NCBI GenBank assembly: GCA_017458065.1
Contig: JAFTGD010000051.1
Span: forward strand, 1 to 64,000
Source: Oscillospiraceae bacterium
GTDB taxonomy: Bacteria > Bacillota > Clostridia > Oscillospirales > Oscillospiraceae
DNA: 64,000 nt
Direction: 5' to 3'
The notes below the pieces were generated by a model. It was not told where the DNA came from. It saw nothing but the letters and a program-made list of their open reading frames with translations, and made no database searches. Of the stretch, positions 32,300 to 40,575 are shown in pieces; the first letter of the stretch is position 1; each line of letters begins with the position of its first letter. The position numbers were made by a program, and so were the translations under genes.

Positions 32300-33907
32300 A
32301 TGAAACTTCTGGACAAGATGATCGCTCCTCTGGATAAGGCACTGGAGCGCTTTGACCCGGTGAAGCAGTCGGAAAAGGGGACCGGAGGTCTTCGCGACCG
32401 CTATTACGACAAGACCGGCGTGGCCAAGTGGCGTGAATGGCGCGGTGTGAAGGACACCATGTACGATTACTGTGCATGGCTCAACAACATCCTCAGTATG
32501 GGGCAGATGGTGGCTTCGGCGCCGTTGCCGATCCTGAAGGGCTTCTGGGAGTACCGCTGGATGGGCTCCTATCTCGGAACCTTCATGTTTATCGACCGCC
32601 TGTTCGAAGGCTATCGCGGGCCGGAGCTCAGAACCGCACACATGAACATGCATGCCATCGTACAGAGCCTGACGAAGAAAATCGCCTTTGGCCTGAAGAA
32701 CGACGCCCGTCTGGGCGGCGGACCGGACACCGATAAAATCATCCCTTATGATGAGACCATCTCGCCGCTCTACCTGAAGGGCTTCAAGGGGCTCTATCCC
32801 TTCCCAATGCAGACGCTGCCGGAATTCATCATCTGCGATATAGACCAGCACATCGAACCGTACTATATCGACGTAGCGGAGTCATACGGCCTGGCGGCGG
32901 ATGTCTGTTCCCGCTGCGCGGCAGAGACCGGCGTTGCCATCGACGATGCCTTCCTGAAGGTCGGCAAGATCATGCTTTCGACCAACATGCCGTGCAATGC
33001 TTCGGAATCCACCAGCATGATCCAGCGCCGCCGCTTCGGCGTCCCGGATTTCGCTGTGACACTGGCTATGCAGCATAACAATCCGGAAGCTCTTCCGTAT
33101 TCCCGCGCAACGCTGGAAGCGGCCATCGCCTTTGTGGAAGAGCACTACGGTGTCAAGTACGACTGGGACGAGTTCTTCAAGTATGCCAAGCTCATGAACG
33201 AGCAGAACACCATCGAGCTGGAAAAGTGGGATTATTTCAAGACGCCTTATTCCGCCCTTTGCGGCATCGCGGAGACGCTCTATCGTCTCTATGAATGGCA
33301 GAGCGTGAACGGGCAGGAGCCTCACTTCAACAAAAACGACCGGAAGGTCCTCAAGATCATGCGTGAGAGCTATGAGAAAAAGCATGAACCCTTCGGCGGC
33401 AAGACCCGTCACAGGGCCTTCCTCTGGGGCCCTTCGGCGGTGTACTACTGCGACTTCCCGACCTGGGTGCAGAACTGCTGGGGCATCAACATTGTTCTGA
33501 ACATGGACTCGACCATGGGCTACAACATGATCAACACCGAGGACCCGGACAAGGCGATGGATGATCTGACGAAGTTCACCGAAAAAGCCACCATGCGCCA
33601 TCATGCCGTGGGCGGATGGGAGAACTACAACGCCGTTTGGGAGTGGGCGAAGAACTTCAACTGCGACATGGTCCTGATGAACGACAACATCGCCTGCAAC
33701 GGAACATTGGGCTATCACGCGCTCATGGAGGAACAGGCCCGGGATCTGGGATTCCACTTCATCTTCATCGAGCACGATCTGCAGGACAGCCGGACCATCT
33801 CCAGGCAGGACATGCGCAACTGCGTCAACAAGTACATGTCCGTTGTGCTGAACGAGACGCCGCTTGATCCGACGCTTGTCGAATTCGATGATTCGGATGC
33901 ATATTGA
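32300..33907 (+). CDS. 2-hydroxyacyl-CoA dehydratase family, larger subunit
   Basis: A 535-aa partner subunit. Seen: LDKMIAPLDKALERFDP at the start, a cysteine-containing loop DVCSRCAAETG, NMPCNASESTSMIQRRRFG, a long helical middle, and the C-terminal MVLMNDNIACNGTLGYHAL with HDLQDSRTISRQDMR, reminiscent of the second half of HgdA/HgdB-type subunits. The open frame extends upstream into the first subunit gene; ATG 32300 with gggaggg is the sensible start. It presumably forms the heterodimer with the preceding protein. No ASKHA activator gene lies nearby. Confidence 0.82.
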   Translation: MKLLDKMIAPLDKALERFDPVKQSEKGTGGLRDRYYDKTGVAKWREWRGVKDTMYDYCAWLNNILSMGQMVASAPLPILKGFWEYRWMGSYLGTFMFIDRLFEGYRGPELRTAHMNMHAIVQSLTKKIAFGLKNDARLGGGPDTDKIIPYDETISPLYLKGFKGLYPFPMQTLPEFIICDIDQHIEPYYIDVAESYGLAADVCSRCAAETGVAIDDAFLKVGKIMLSTNMPCNASESTSMIQRRRFGVPDFAVTLAMQHNNPEALPYSRATLEAAIAFVEEHYGVKYDWDEFFKYAKLMNEQNTIELEKWDYFKTPYSALCGIAETLYRLYEWQSVNGQEPHFNKNDRKVLKIMRESYEKKHEPFGGKTRHRAFLWGPSAVYYCDFPTWVQNCWGINIVLNMDSTMGYNMINTEDPDKAMDDLTKFTEKATMRHHAVGGWENYNAVWEWAKNFNCDMVLMNDNIACNGTLGYHALMEEQARDLGFHFIFIEHDLQDSRTISRQDMRNCVNKYMSVVLNETPLDPTLVEFDDSDAY

Positions 33908-33923
33908 TCGGGAGGTGGAGACG

Positions 33924-34106
33924 ATGAAGAAATTCCTGAAGCTTTTTCTGAAGATCCTCGGCAAGGTCCTGCTGATCGGACTGATCGGCTTTGTGGCGAC
34001 ATTTACTTTGTACATTACCAATGGCGAGAATAAGCTGATCTATTATGTGATCCGTCCGTTCCTGAACAAGCACTACGATTCTCAGGTAAGAGACCGGAAA
34101 ATCTGA
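33924..34106 (+). CDS. 60-aa membrane peptide
   Basis: A short basic protein with one hydrophobic segment (KVLLIGLIGFVATFTLYIT, about residues 14-34) and a charged tail (HYDSQVRDRKI). Excellent SD ggaggtgg. It lies 16 bp after the dehydratase subunit, so it belongs to the same transcript. I recognise no family; it may anchor or tune a membrane partner. Confidence 0.65.
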   Translation: MKKFLKLFLKILGKVLLIGLIGFVATFTLYITNGENKLIYYVIRPFLNKHYDSQVRDRKI

Positions 34107-34116
34107 TTTTTATGAC

Positions 34117-34144
34117 ACAGGGGCTGCCATCCGGCAGCCCCTGT
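34117..34144 (+). terminator. 12-bp hairpin at the end of the dehydratase operon
   Basis: Perfect stem acaggggctgcc (34117-34128) / ggcagcccctgt (34133-34144), 4-nt loop. The T-tract is missing on this strand (aaaaat follows), so termination may be incomplete. Confidence 0.6.
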
Positions 34145-34153
34145 AAAAATGAC

Positions 34154-34182
34154 TTGTCAAGAATAGCATCGTGGTGTAAAAT
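34154..34182 (+). promoter_or_regulatory. Sigma-A promoter of the surface-polysaccharide locus
   Basis: TTGTCA (34154-34159), 17 bp, TAAAAT (34177-34182). Leader of about 100 nt before the first gene. It is the only strong promoter I see until about 47 kb. Confidence 0.75.
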
Positions 34183-34291
34183 ATATTAGTTATACCGTAT
34201 ATTGTACTCTGAGTTTTTATAGATAACTACTTCTTCTTTTCGATGATAAAGAGAGCAACGGGAGAAGCAGGGAAAACGGTCGGGAGCAGGA

Positions 34292-36580
34292 ATGGAAGAT
34301 TTATACAGGAATGGAATGAAGAGGCAGTCTAAGTCTGTAGAGCTGCTGGATATCGTGTTCCTTTGCTTGATGGGAGTCTATATTCTCTGCCGCTGCATAT
34401 ATAACTCGACCTTCGTTCTCCCGGCATACACATTCCCAGGGCGTACGTGTTTCACATTTATTCTTTATGTCTGTGCCGCCGCCGCACTTCTGAGGGTACT
34501 TCTCATCGGAGGATGGCTGAAGAATCTTCTGCCGGCTTCTGCGATGGTGATCGCTTATTTCCTGGCATACCGAACAGGACGGGAACTGGTCCTGTTAATG
34601 ATTCCAATCCTGTCGGGCGGCGCCATGGGAATGGATTACCGTAAGATCCTGAAAGTCTATGTAATTGCCGTAGGAAGCTTCCTTGCGGTTACCGTTCTAT
34701 GTGCTTTGACCGGGGTAATATCCAACATTGTTCATTACCGGAATGGTCACCTCCGCAGCAGCATGGGAATTGCCTATAGTACAGATTTTGCCTCTCAGAT
34801 TCTATTCTTTGCTCTGATTCTCTGGCTGTCCTGGGAGCGCATCCCGGATGAGGCGGCAATCGCTTTACCGCTTTTGTCGTTTGGCATTGCATATTATATC
34901 ACGGAGAGCCGGACGTCGGAGCTCGGCAGCATCTTATTCTTTTTCTTTGTTCTTCTTTTTATCATTCATAGAAGGGCTATGCAGAAAAAAAGGAGCGTTC
35001 AACAAAATACCGGCGGATTGGAGAAGGGCTTCCGGATATTACTGGTGCTCTCCTTTATCCTGTTTGCAGCTGCTTTTTTTGTCGCACTGGTTGTGTTTTC
35101 AAAGGGAGGAGAAGCCGGGCTGAAGCTGGATAGACTGTTATCCAACCGGCTGGTCCAGACAATGGAAGTCTATCGGGATCAGGGTATCCATCCATTTGGA
35201 AGCAGTTATTCGCCTATCGGTCGCGGAGGCAGTGCGATTTCGCCGGACACGATCTATTTTATAGACAGTTCCTATCCTCTGATTCTGATCCGATATGGCT
35301 GGGTGCTGTTTGCCACAGTTACCGGACTGTGGACCTGGATGGGATTACGGGTGAATAAAGCGGGCAACATCAAGCTGTTGTGTGCTATGACAGTCGTTAC
35401 ATTCCATGCGTTGTCCGAACACCATTTTCTAGATCTCCAGTATAATATACTACTTATATTGCCTTTTGCGGCATTTGCCGATGCGGATGGGGAGGCAGCA
35501 GAAGGGAATAAGCAGAGTAATACGGTGCACTGGCGATTACCAGAAATTGTTTCTGGAATACTGATATTGGGAATCCTAATCCTGGCTGGGCCGCGGGTCC
35601 TCAGTCGCCTTCGGACAGCCTTTTATATTTGGGGAGTATCTTCCCCCTGGGCGGAATTGAGGGCAATTGGCTGGGTTATACTCATTCTCCTTGCAGTATG
35701 TGGACTTGCTGCAGGAGTATGGAAATTAGGCAAAAAGATCCTAAATCATAAAAAACCTCAGGGGAGAGCCTTTATACTGCCTGTTCTGTGCACTGTGGTT
35801 TTATGTGTGATTCTCTGTGTCGACTCAAGCGTGATTCGTGCTGCCGGGAAAGGCTTCTCTGAGGCGGTCCAGGTTGAGAAGGCGGCTCTGGAGATTATAA
35901 CGGGATCTGCAAAAGGTGCGGTTTTTGCAGAAGACGCCCCGGAACTCTACCGCAATCTGTTTCCTGCCATCGGTCGCCCTTTTTGGCATGGAGATGATCT
36001 TGCACGATATTCAGATGCAAGCGTTATCGTCAGTACTGCTGAAGATCGCCAGCGTTTTACGGACATGGGATTTCTGTTTACGGAGATATCGCCTGCGCAT
36101 GGTGTTTATTCAAACGACCCGGCAGTCATCGAAGCGATGACTGCCGCAGAATACGCATGGACAGATTATGATGCAGTCGTAAGGAACATTGATCTTCAGC
36201 TAATGGCGGATCTGAATCATCTTGAGCTTACGAGAGACGGGACGGTTCTGCTGCAGAATGGAGAGGCCCTGCGGTCAGGACCTTTCATCGATCTTTTCCA
36301 GGGAGAGTATGAGGTTGAATTCTGCCTGAGAAATGCATCGGTGTCTGCAGGGGACGACAACCCTGTTTGTACCTTGCGTATCTGTGATTATTATGGTGAG
36401 ACCGTATATGCAGAAGAAACCGTGGAAAGGGATGCCTTTCATGATGGTGACGGCCAATGGGTGGCGTTAAGCTTTTCCACAGGATCAAGTCGATCCCTGC
36501 GTTTCCAGGTCGTCCCATCTGATGGTGAGAAACTGGAACTTACAGGTCTGCGATATCGAAAAACAGGCAGCCTGTACTGA
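34292..36580 (+). CDS. O-antigen polymerase/ligase-like membrane protein with extracellular tail
   Basis: A 762-aa protein. About twelve hydrophobic segments occupy residues 20-500 in the Wzy/WaaL style, including the loop ESRTSELGSILFF and an outside loop with GSSYSPIGRGG. The last 230 residues are soluble and beta-rich (VEFCLRNASVSAGDD ... VALSFSTGSSRSLRFQVVP), looking like a carbohydrate-binding sandwich. The role, polymerising or ligating lipid-linked glycan outside the membrane, is inferred from topology and context. First gene of the locus; base composition is AT-richer than the core genes to its left. Confidence 0.7.
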   Translation: MEDLYRNGMKRQSKSVELLDIVFLCLMGVYILCRCIYNSTFVLPAYTFPGRTCFTFILYVCAAAALLRVLLIGGWLKNLLPASAMVIAYFLAYRTGRELVLLMIPILSGGAMGMDYRKILKVYVIAVGSFLAVTVLCALTGVISNIVHYRNGHLRSSMGIAYSTDFASQILFFALILWLSWERIPDEAAIALPLLSFGIAYYITESRTSELGSILFFFFVLLFIIHRRAMQKKRSVQQNTGGLEKGFRILLVLSFILFAAAFFVALVVFSKGGEAGLKLDRLLSNRLVQTMEVYRDQGIHPFGSSYSPIGRGGSAISPDTIYFIDSSYPLILIRYGWVLFATVTGLWTWMGLRVNKAGNIKLLCAMTVVTFHALSEHHFLDLQYNILLILPFAAFADADGEAAEGNKQSNTVHWRLPEIVSGILILGILILAGPRVLSRLRTAFYIWGVSSPWAELRAIGWVILILLAVCGLAAGVWKLGKKILNHKKPQGRAFILPVLCTVVLCVILCVDSSVIRAAGKGFSEAVQVEKAALEIITGSAKGAVFAEDAPELYRNLFPAIGRPFWHGDDLARYSDASVIVSTAEDRQRFTDMGFLFTEISPAHGVYSNDPAVIEAMTAAEYAWTDYDAVVRNIDLQLMADLNHLELTRDGTVLLQNGEALRSGPFIDLFQGEYEVEFCLRNASVSAGDDNPVCTLRICDYYGETVYAEETVERDAFHDGDGQWVALSFSTGSSRSLRFQVVPSDGEKLELTGLRYRKTGSLY

Positions 36581-36644
36581 GCCTTGCTGAAGGTGTCGAG
36601 CAGGTATGTTTTCACTGTGATTTGAAACCGGAGGTCAGAACAGA

Positions 36645-38222
36645 ATGAATCTATATGGGAACAAACTGTTCTTTGCCTTGCTGCTTCTTATGCTGTTCGT
36701 ATTACAGGCGATTCTGTTGCGCCTGCATCCGCAAAAAGCAGAAGGAATCAATAGAAGAGTTCCAAATCAGGTCATTACTGCTGTGTTCTGTTTTTGTACA
36801 GCTCTTTTCGCTGCCAGCCTGTTTCATCTCTACCCCGGCAATACCCGTCCACCAATGCAGGATTCTTCCGTTTTCCTTTATATTGGCAAGAGAATGGCGG
36901 AAGGAAAGCTTCCTTACCGGGATTTGTTCGACCACAAGGGTCCGCTATTATATTTGCTCCAATTGCTTGGAATCCGTTTGACACCGGACAGTCTTACAGG
37001 CGTATGGCTGCTGGAGCTGCTGAACCTGTTTCTGACAGCTTTTATTTTACTGAAATTAGCTTCTTTAATCACGGATTGTGATACCAACGCCAGATTGTCG
37101 GTTTTTGCGGTTCTCGGTATCTGTGGCTGGATGGTTTGGCAGGGCGGCAACTTTACAGAAGAATACGCCCTTCCCTGGATTTCGTCTGCGGCATATATCA
37201 GCTTTCGGTTTTTCCGGAATAAAAGCTACAAGCGGCGGGATATTGTGTTGCTTGGCGGGGGATTTGCGGTCGTACTGCTGCTCAGGGCGAATATGATCGC
37301 CGCCTGGATCACGCTGATTCCTGTTGTACTGATCCTGCTTTTGAAGGAGAAACGTTTTTCTGAGATCGGCCAATGTGTCGCACTCTTTTTCACAGGAATT
37401 ATGATCGTTGTTATTCCTGTGGTCATTTGGGCAGCTAAGGCAGGCTTCCTTCGTGAGCTGTGGCAGGATTATATTCTCTTTAATTTTCGATACACAGAGA
37501 GTGTAGGAGGGGGAATAAAGGAGAGAATACTGCTGACAGGCCGGTTCATGGTGGTTCTGTTTCCGGCAGCGATCGCCATGATAGTCAGTCTGCTGATTGC
37601 TCCCAGAAATCGTTTGCTGTGGTATAATCTGGCTTTCTTTGTCATCTCGGCAATCACAGCTGCAATGAGCGGGAGGCTGTATTATCATTATGCGATCGTC
37701 ATGCTGCCGGCGACGGTACTTCCGTTTTGCGTGTGCTTTTCAACCACCGGAAAATGGCTGCAGAGAGAAGAACAAAAGAGATATTCTGATCCTGTGATCT
37801 CTATTCTGGTGTTTTGCCTGACGGCTTTTGCCGCGACAGGATACCGCCATGTATCATCGAAGCCCGGTGAGTCCGATCCCGTAATGACTTTTTTAAACGA
37901 AAATACACAGGCAGAAGATGATGTTCTTTTTTTGGGAAACAGCTCCTGGTACTATCTGCTTGCTGACAGAAAAACCGATAATCGATTTTTCTATCAGCTT
38001 CCGCCACTTGAAGTGAACCGGAAACTGGGAGAACAGTTTGAGCAGGAATTGAAAGCGCAGCCGTCGGATTATATCCTCATTACAGGAGACTTTGCTGCCA
38101 GAAACAGAGTCAAAGAGAGATTGAGAGAAGTATGGCCGGTATTGGAACAGGAAATACTGGCCGATTATGAACACACAACATATGATTTGTTTGAGGTCTA
38201 CATCAGACGACAGGAGGATTGA
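36645..38222 (+). CDS. GT-C type integral membrane glycosyltransferase (paralog 1)
   Basis: A 525-aa protein with about eleven membrane segments and an outside first loop carrying DSSVFLYIGKRMAEGKLPY and DLFDHKGPLLY. The acidic D-S-S and D-H-K residues in that loop resemble catalytic-loop residues of GT-C enzymes (ArnT/PMT-like), which use polyprenyl-phosphate sugars. A soluble C-terminal tail follows (RKLGEQFEQELKAQPSDYI). It is a clear paralog of the gene at 38973-40544, and the polyprenyl-phosphate GT2 lies between them. SD ggaggt. Confidence 0.78.
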   Translation: MNLYGNKLFFALLLLMLFVLQAILLRLHPQKAEGINRRVPNQVITAVFCFCTALFAASLFHLYPGNTRPPMQDSSVFLYIGKRMAEGKLPYRDLFDHKGPLLYLLQLLGIRLTPDSLTGVWLLELLNLFLTAFILLKLASLITDCDTNARLSVFAVLGICGWMVWQGGNFTEEYALPWISSAAYISFRFFRNKSYKRRDIVLLGGGFAVVLLLRANMIAAWITLIPVVLILLLKEKRFSEIGQCVALFFTGIMIVVIPVVIWAAKAGFLRELWQDYILFNFRYTESVGGGIKERILLTGRFMVVLFPAAIAMIVSLLIAPRNRLLWYNLAFFVISAITAAMSGRLYYHYAIVMLPATVLPFCVCFSTTGKWLQREEQKRYSDPVISILVFCLTAFAATGYRHVSSKPGESDPVMTFLNENTQAEDDVLFLGNSSWYYLLADRKTDNRFFYQLPPLEVNRKLGEQFEQELKAQPSDYILITGDFAARNRVKERLREVWPVLEQEILADYEHTTYDLFEVYIRRQED

Positions 38223-38224
38223 GT

Positions 38225-38935
38225 ATGGATAAGCTGTATATTGTGATCCCCGCGTACAACGAAGAAGAAAATATCAGCCAGGTAATAGAGGACTGGTACC
38301 CGATTGTGGAGAAGCACAGCGGAGAAGGGGAATCCCGTCTTCTTGTCATTGATGATGGGAGCAAAGACCGCACATATGAGATCCTGAAAGCATGTGCTGC
38401 GGATAAACCGCTGCTCCTGCCGCTCACCAAACCGAACGGAGGTCATGGGGCGACGGTTCTTTACGGGTATCGTTATGCCCTGGAACAGGGGGCGGACTAC
38501 ATCTTCCAGACCGATTCTGACGGCCAGACGCTGCCGGAGGAATTTGAACCGTTCTGGGAGCAGAGAAAGCAGTTCGATATGGTGATCGGCTGGCGCAGAG
38601 GTCGACAGGACGGCGGTTCACGTGTCTTTGTCACAAAGACGCTGAAAGCAGTGATTAAAGTCTGCTTCGGCGTTACGGTGACAGACGCCAACACGCCATA
38701 CCGTCTGATGAAGGCTGAGACGCTGCGCCGGTATATCGACCTGATCCCAAAGGACTTCAATCTTTCCAATGTGATTATTTCGGTAATCTATGCCAAAAAG
38801 GGCTGCGCAGTAAAGTATATTCCGATTACCTTCCGACCGCGGCAGGGCGGCGTCAATTCCATCAATATGAAGAAAATCTTCAAGATCGGACAGCAGGCGC
38901 TCTCGGATTTCAGAGACATCAATCGCGCACTCTGA
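38225..38935 (+). CDS. GT2 glycosyltransferase (polyprenyl-phosphate sugar synthase type)
   Basis: A 236-aa soluble GT-A protein like dolichol-phosphate mannose synthase without membrane tail: IVIPAYNEEENISQ at the start, DDGSKDRT, QTDSDGQTLPEEFEPF (DxD region), and the DPM-type VTDANTPYRLMKAETL and FRPRQGGVNSINMKK. It probably makes a polyprenyl-phosphate sugar. AGGAGG at 38212-38217 fits ATG 38225. It is flanked by two GT-C paralogs that would use such a donor. Confidence 0.88.
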   Translation: MDKLYIVIPAYNEEENISQVIEDWYPIVEKHSGEGESRLLVIDDGSKDRTYEILKACAADKPLLLPLTKPNGGHGATVLYGYRYALEQGADYIFQTDSDGQTLPEEFEPFWEQRKQFDMVIGWRRGRQDGGSRVFVTKTLKAVIKVCFGVTVTDANTPYRLMKAETLRRYIDLIPKDFNLSNVIISVIYAKKGCAVKYIPITFRPRQGGVNSINMKKIFKIGQQALSDFRDINRAL

Positions 38936-38972
38936 ACGGTTCATCACCGCTATTTGAAAAGGAGATATCGGA

Positions 38973-40544
38973 ATGGAAGCTTTTTACGGAGATAATCGGC
39001 TTCTTGCGATTCCGTTTATTGCTGTTTGTCTGATGCAGGTTTTCTGGTTCCTTGTGAAAGGGCGAAGAGAGCAGGACAGCAAACGATCATCAGGACTGAC
39101 AGATCTGATTGTCTGTGTCTGCGTCGCATTCACGGTCGGAACACTGCTTCATCAATATCCGGGGACGAAAGTACCCGTGTCGACCGATTCCTCAGTTTTC
39201 CTGTATATCGGCAAACAGATGCATGCGGGGAAGATTCCCTATGTTGACCTGTTTGACCATAAGGGACCTGCGCTCTATGTGATCCAGTACCTGGGTTATC
39301 TTATATGGCCGGGATCCGCTGCGGGTGGGGTTTGGATTCTTGAGACGGTCAGTTATGCGGTTACGGCATGGCTGATGCTGAAGACAGCAGCGATAGCAGA
39401 AGAAGATTACAGGAGCAAGTACCTGGCACTGATTATGGTTCTCATTGCCTGCGGGTTCAAGATGTACAGCGGAGGCAATTTCACAGAGGAACATGCCCTG
39501 CCATGGATTGCTCTGTCAGCCTATATTTTCTTCCTCTATTTTAAAACGGGGAAGTATACCAGATTTCAGATTATAGCACTGGGCTTTTCCTGCATGGTTG
39601 TTCTGCTCCTGCAGGGCAATCTGATTACGGTCTGGGTTGCTTTCATTCCGGTCATCCTGTTCCTTTTGATCAGAGAAAAGAGATATTTGGAGGTCGGCCG
39701 CTGCATACTGGATTTCACGGTCGGTATGTTTGCTGCTTTCCTTCCGGTGCTGATCTGGGCACTGCATGACCACTTCCTGAAAGCAATGTGGGAAGTGTAC
39801 ATCTTATTTAATTTTGAGTATTCTGAGAACATGGCCCCGGGACTTCTGGGCTATCTGGACCTCACCAGAGATACATTGGCAAGAATCTGGCCGGCATTGG
39901 TCGCGTTGGTGGTTGCCTTGATCAGGGAGCCCAAAAATAAATTCCAATGGCTCAATCTCTGGTTCCTGATGGTATCGATTGTTCTGACACAGGTAAGCGG
40001 AAGGGCTTCACCGTATTACAGGTTGGTCCTGTTCCCAGCTGTGATGCTTCCGTTTGTTGGCTTCTTTGATGGCCTGTGGAGATTATACGGAAGAAAACGC
40101 GTTCAGCGCCGCAATGACGCAGTCGTCATTCTCAGTTGCCTGCTGCTGGTCGCCGCAGCGGCAGGACACCGATACCTGAGCAACCGGAACAATACGGAGG
40201 AGGACATTGTAGTCCGTTACCTGAAAGAGCAGACCACAGAGGATGACAGGGTCCTGATCGTGGGCAATTATGCCTGGCCCTATGTCGCGGCAGACCGCAC
40301 CACAGATAACCGGTTTTTCTTCCAGTGGCCTCCCATCCAGGTGAGTGATGAGCTGTATGCCGAATTCCTGGAAGAGCTTGAAATCCATCCTTCTAATGTG
40401 GTCGTTTTGCCGGAGAATGAGAATTCAAAATTGCAGATTCCAGGTGAGGGCAAAATAGACCGTGCACTGGAACTGCTGGAACAGATGGGGTATCAGAGAG
40501 AGCAGTACGACGGGTTCCGTGTCTATCTGGCGCCGTCGAATTAA
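38973..40544 (+). CDS. GT-C type integral membrane glycosyltransferase (paralog 2)
   Basis: A 523-aa paralog of the protein at 36645-38222, with the same layout: ten to eleven membrane segments, the outside loop TDSSVFLYIGKQMHAGKIPY and DLFDHKGPALY, the GGNFTEEHALPW motif (GGNFTEEYALPW in paralog 1) and a C-terminal tail with NRFFFQWPPIQVSDELY (NRFFYQLPPLEVNRKLG in paralog 1). It presumably transfers a second sugar, or the same sugar to another acceptor. SD aaggaga. Confidence 0.78.
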   Translation: MEAFYGDNRLLAIPFIAVCLMQVFWFLVKGRREQDSKRSSGLTDLIVCVCVAFTVGTLLHQYPGTKVPVSTDSSVFLYIGKQMHAGKIPYVDLFDHKGPALYVIQYLGYLIWPGSAAGGVWILETVSYAVTAWLMLKTAAIAEEDYRSKYLALIMVLIACGFKMYSGGNFTEEHALPWIALSAYIFFLYFKTGKYTRFQIIALGFSCMVVLLLQGNLITVWVAFIPVILFLLIREKRYLEVGRCILDFTVGMFAAFLPVLIWALHDHFLKAMWEVYILFNFEYSENMAPGLLGYLDLTRDTLARIWPALVALVVALIREPKNKFQWLNLWFLMVSIVLTQVSGRASPYYRLVLFPAVMLPFVGFFDGLWRLYGRKRVQRRNDAVVILSCLLLVAAAAGHRYLSNRNNTEEDIVVRYLKEQTTEDDRVLIVGNYAWPYVAADRTTDNRFFFQWPPIQVSDELYAEFLEELEIHPSNVVVLPENENSKLQIPGEGKIDRALELLEQMGYQREQYDGFRVYLAPSN

Positions 40545-40575
40545 AAACGGTTTTTTGCGCAAGGAGTTAAGCCGA

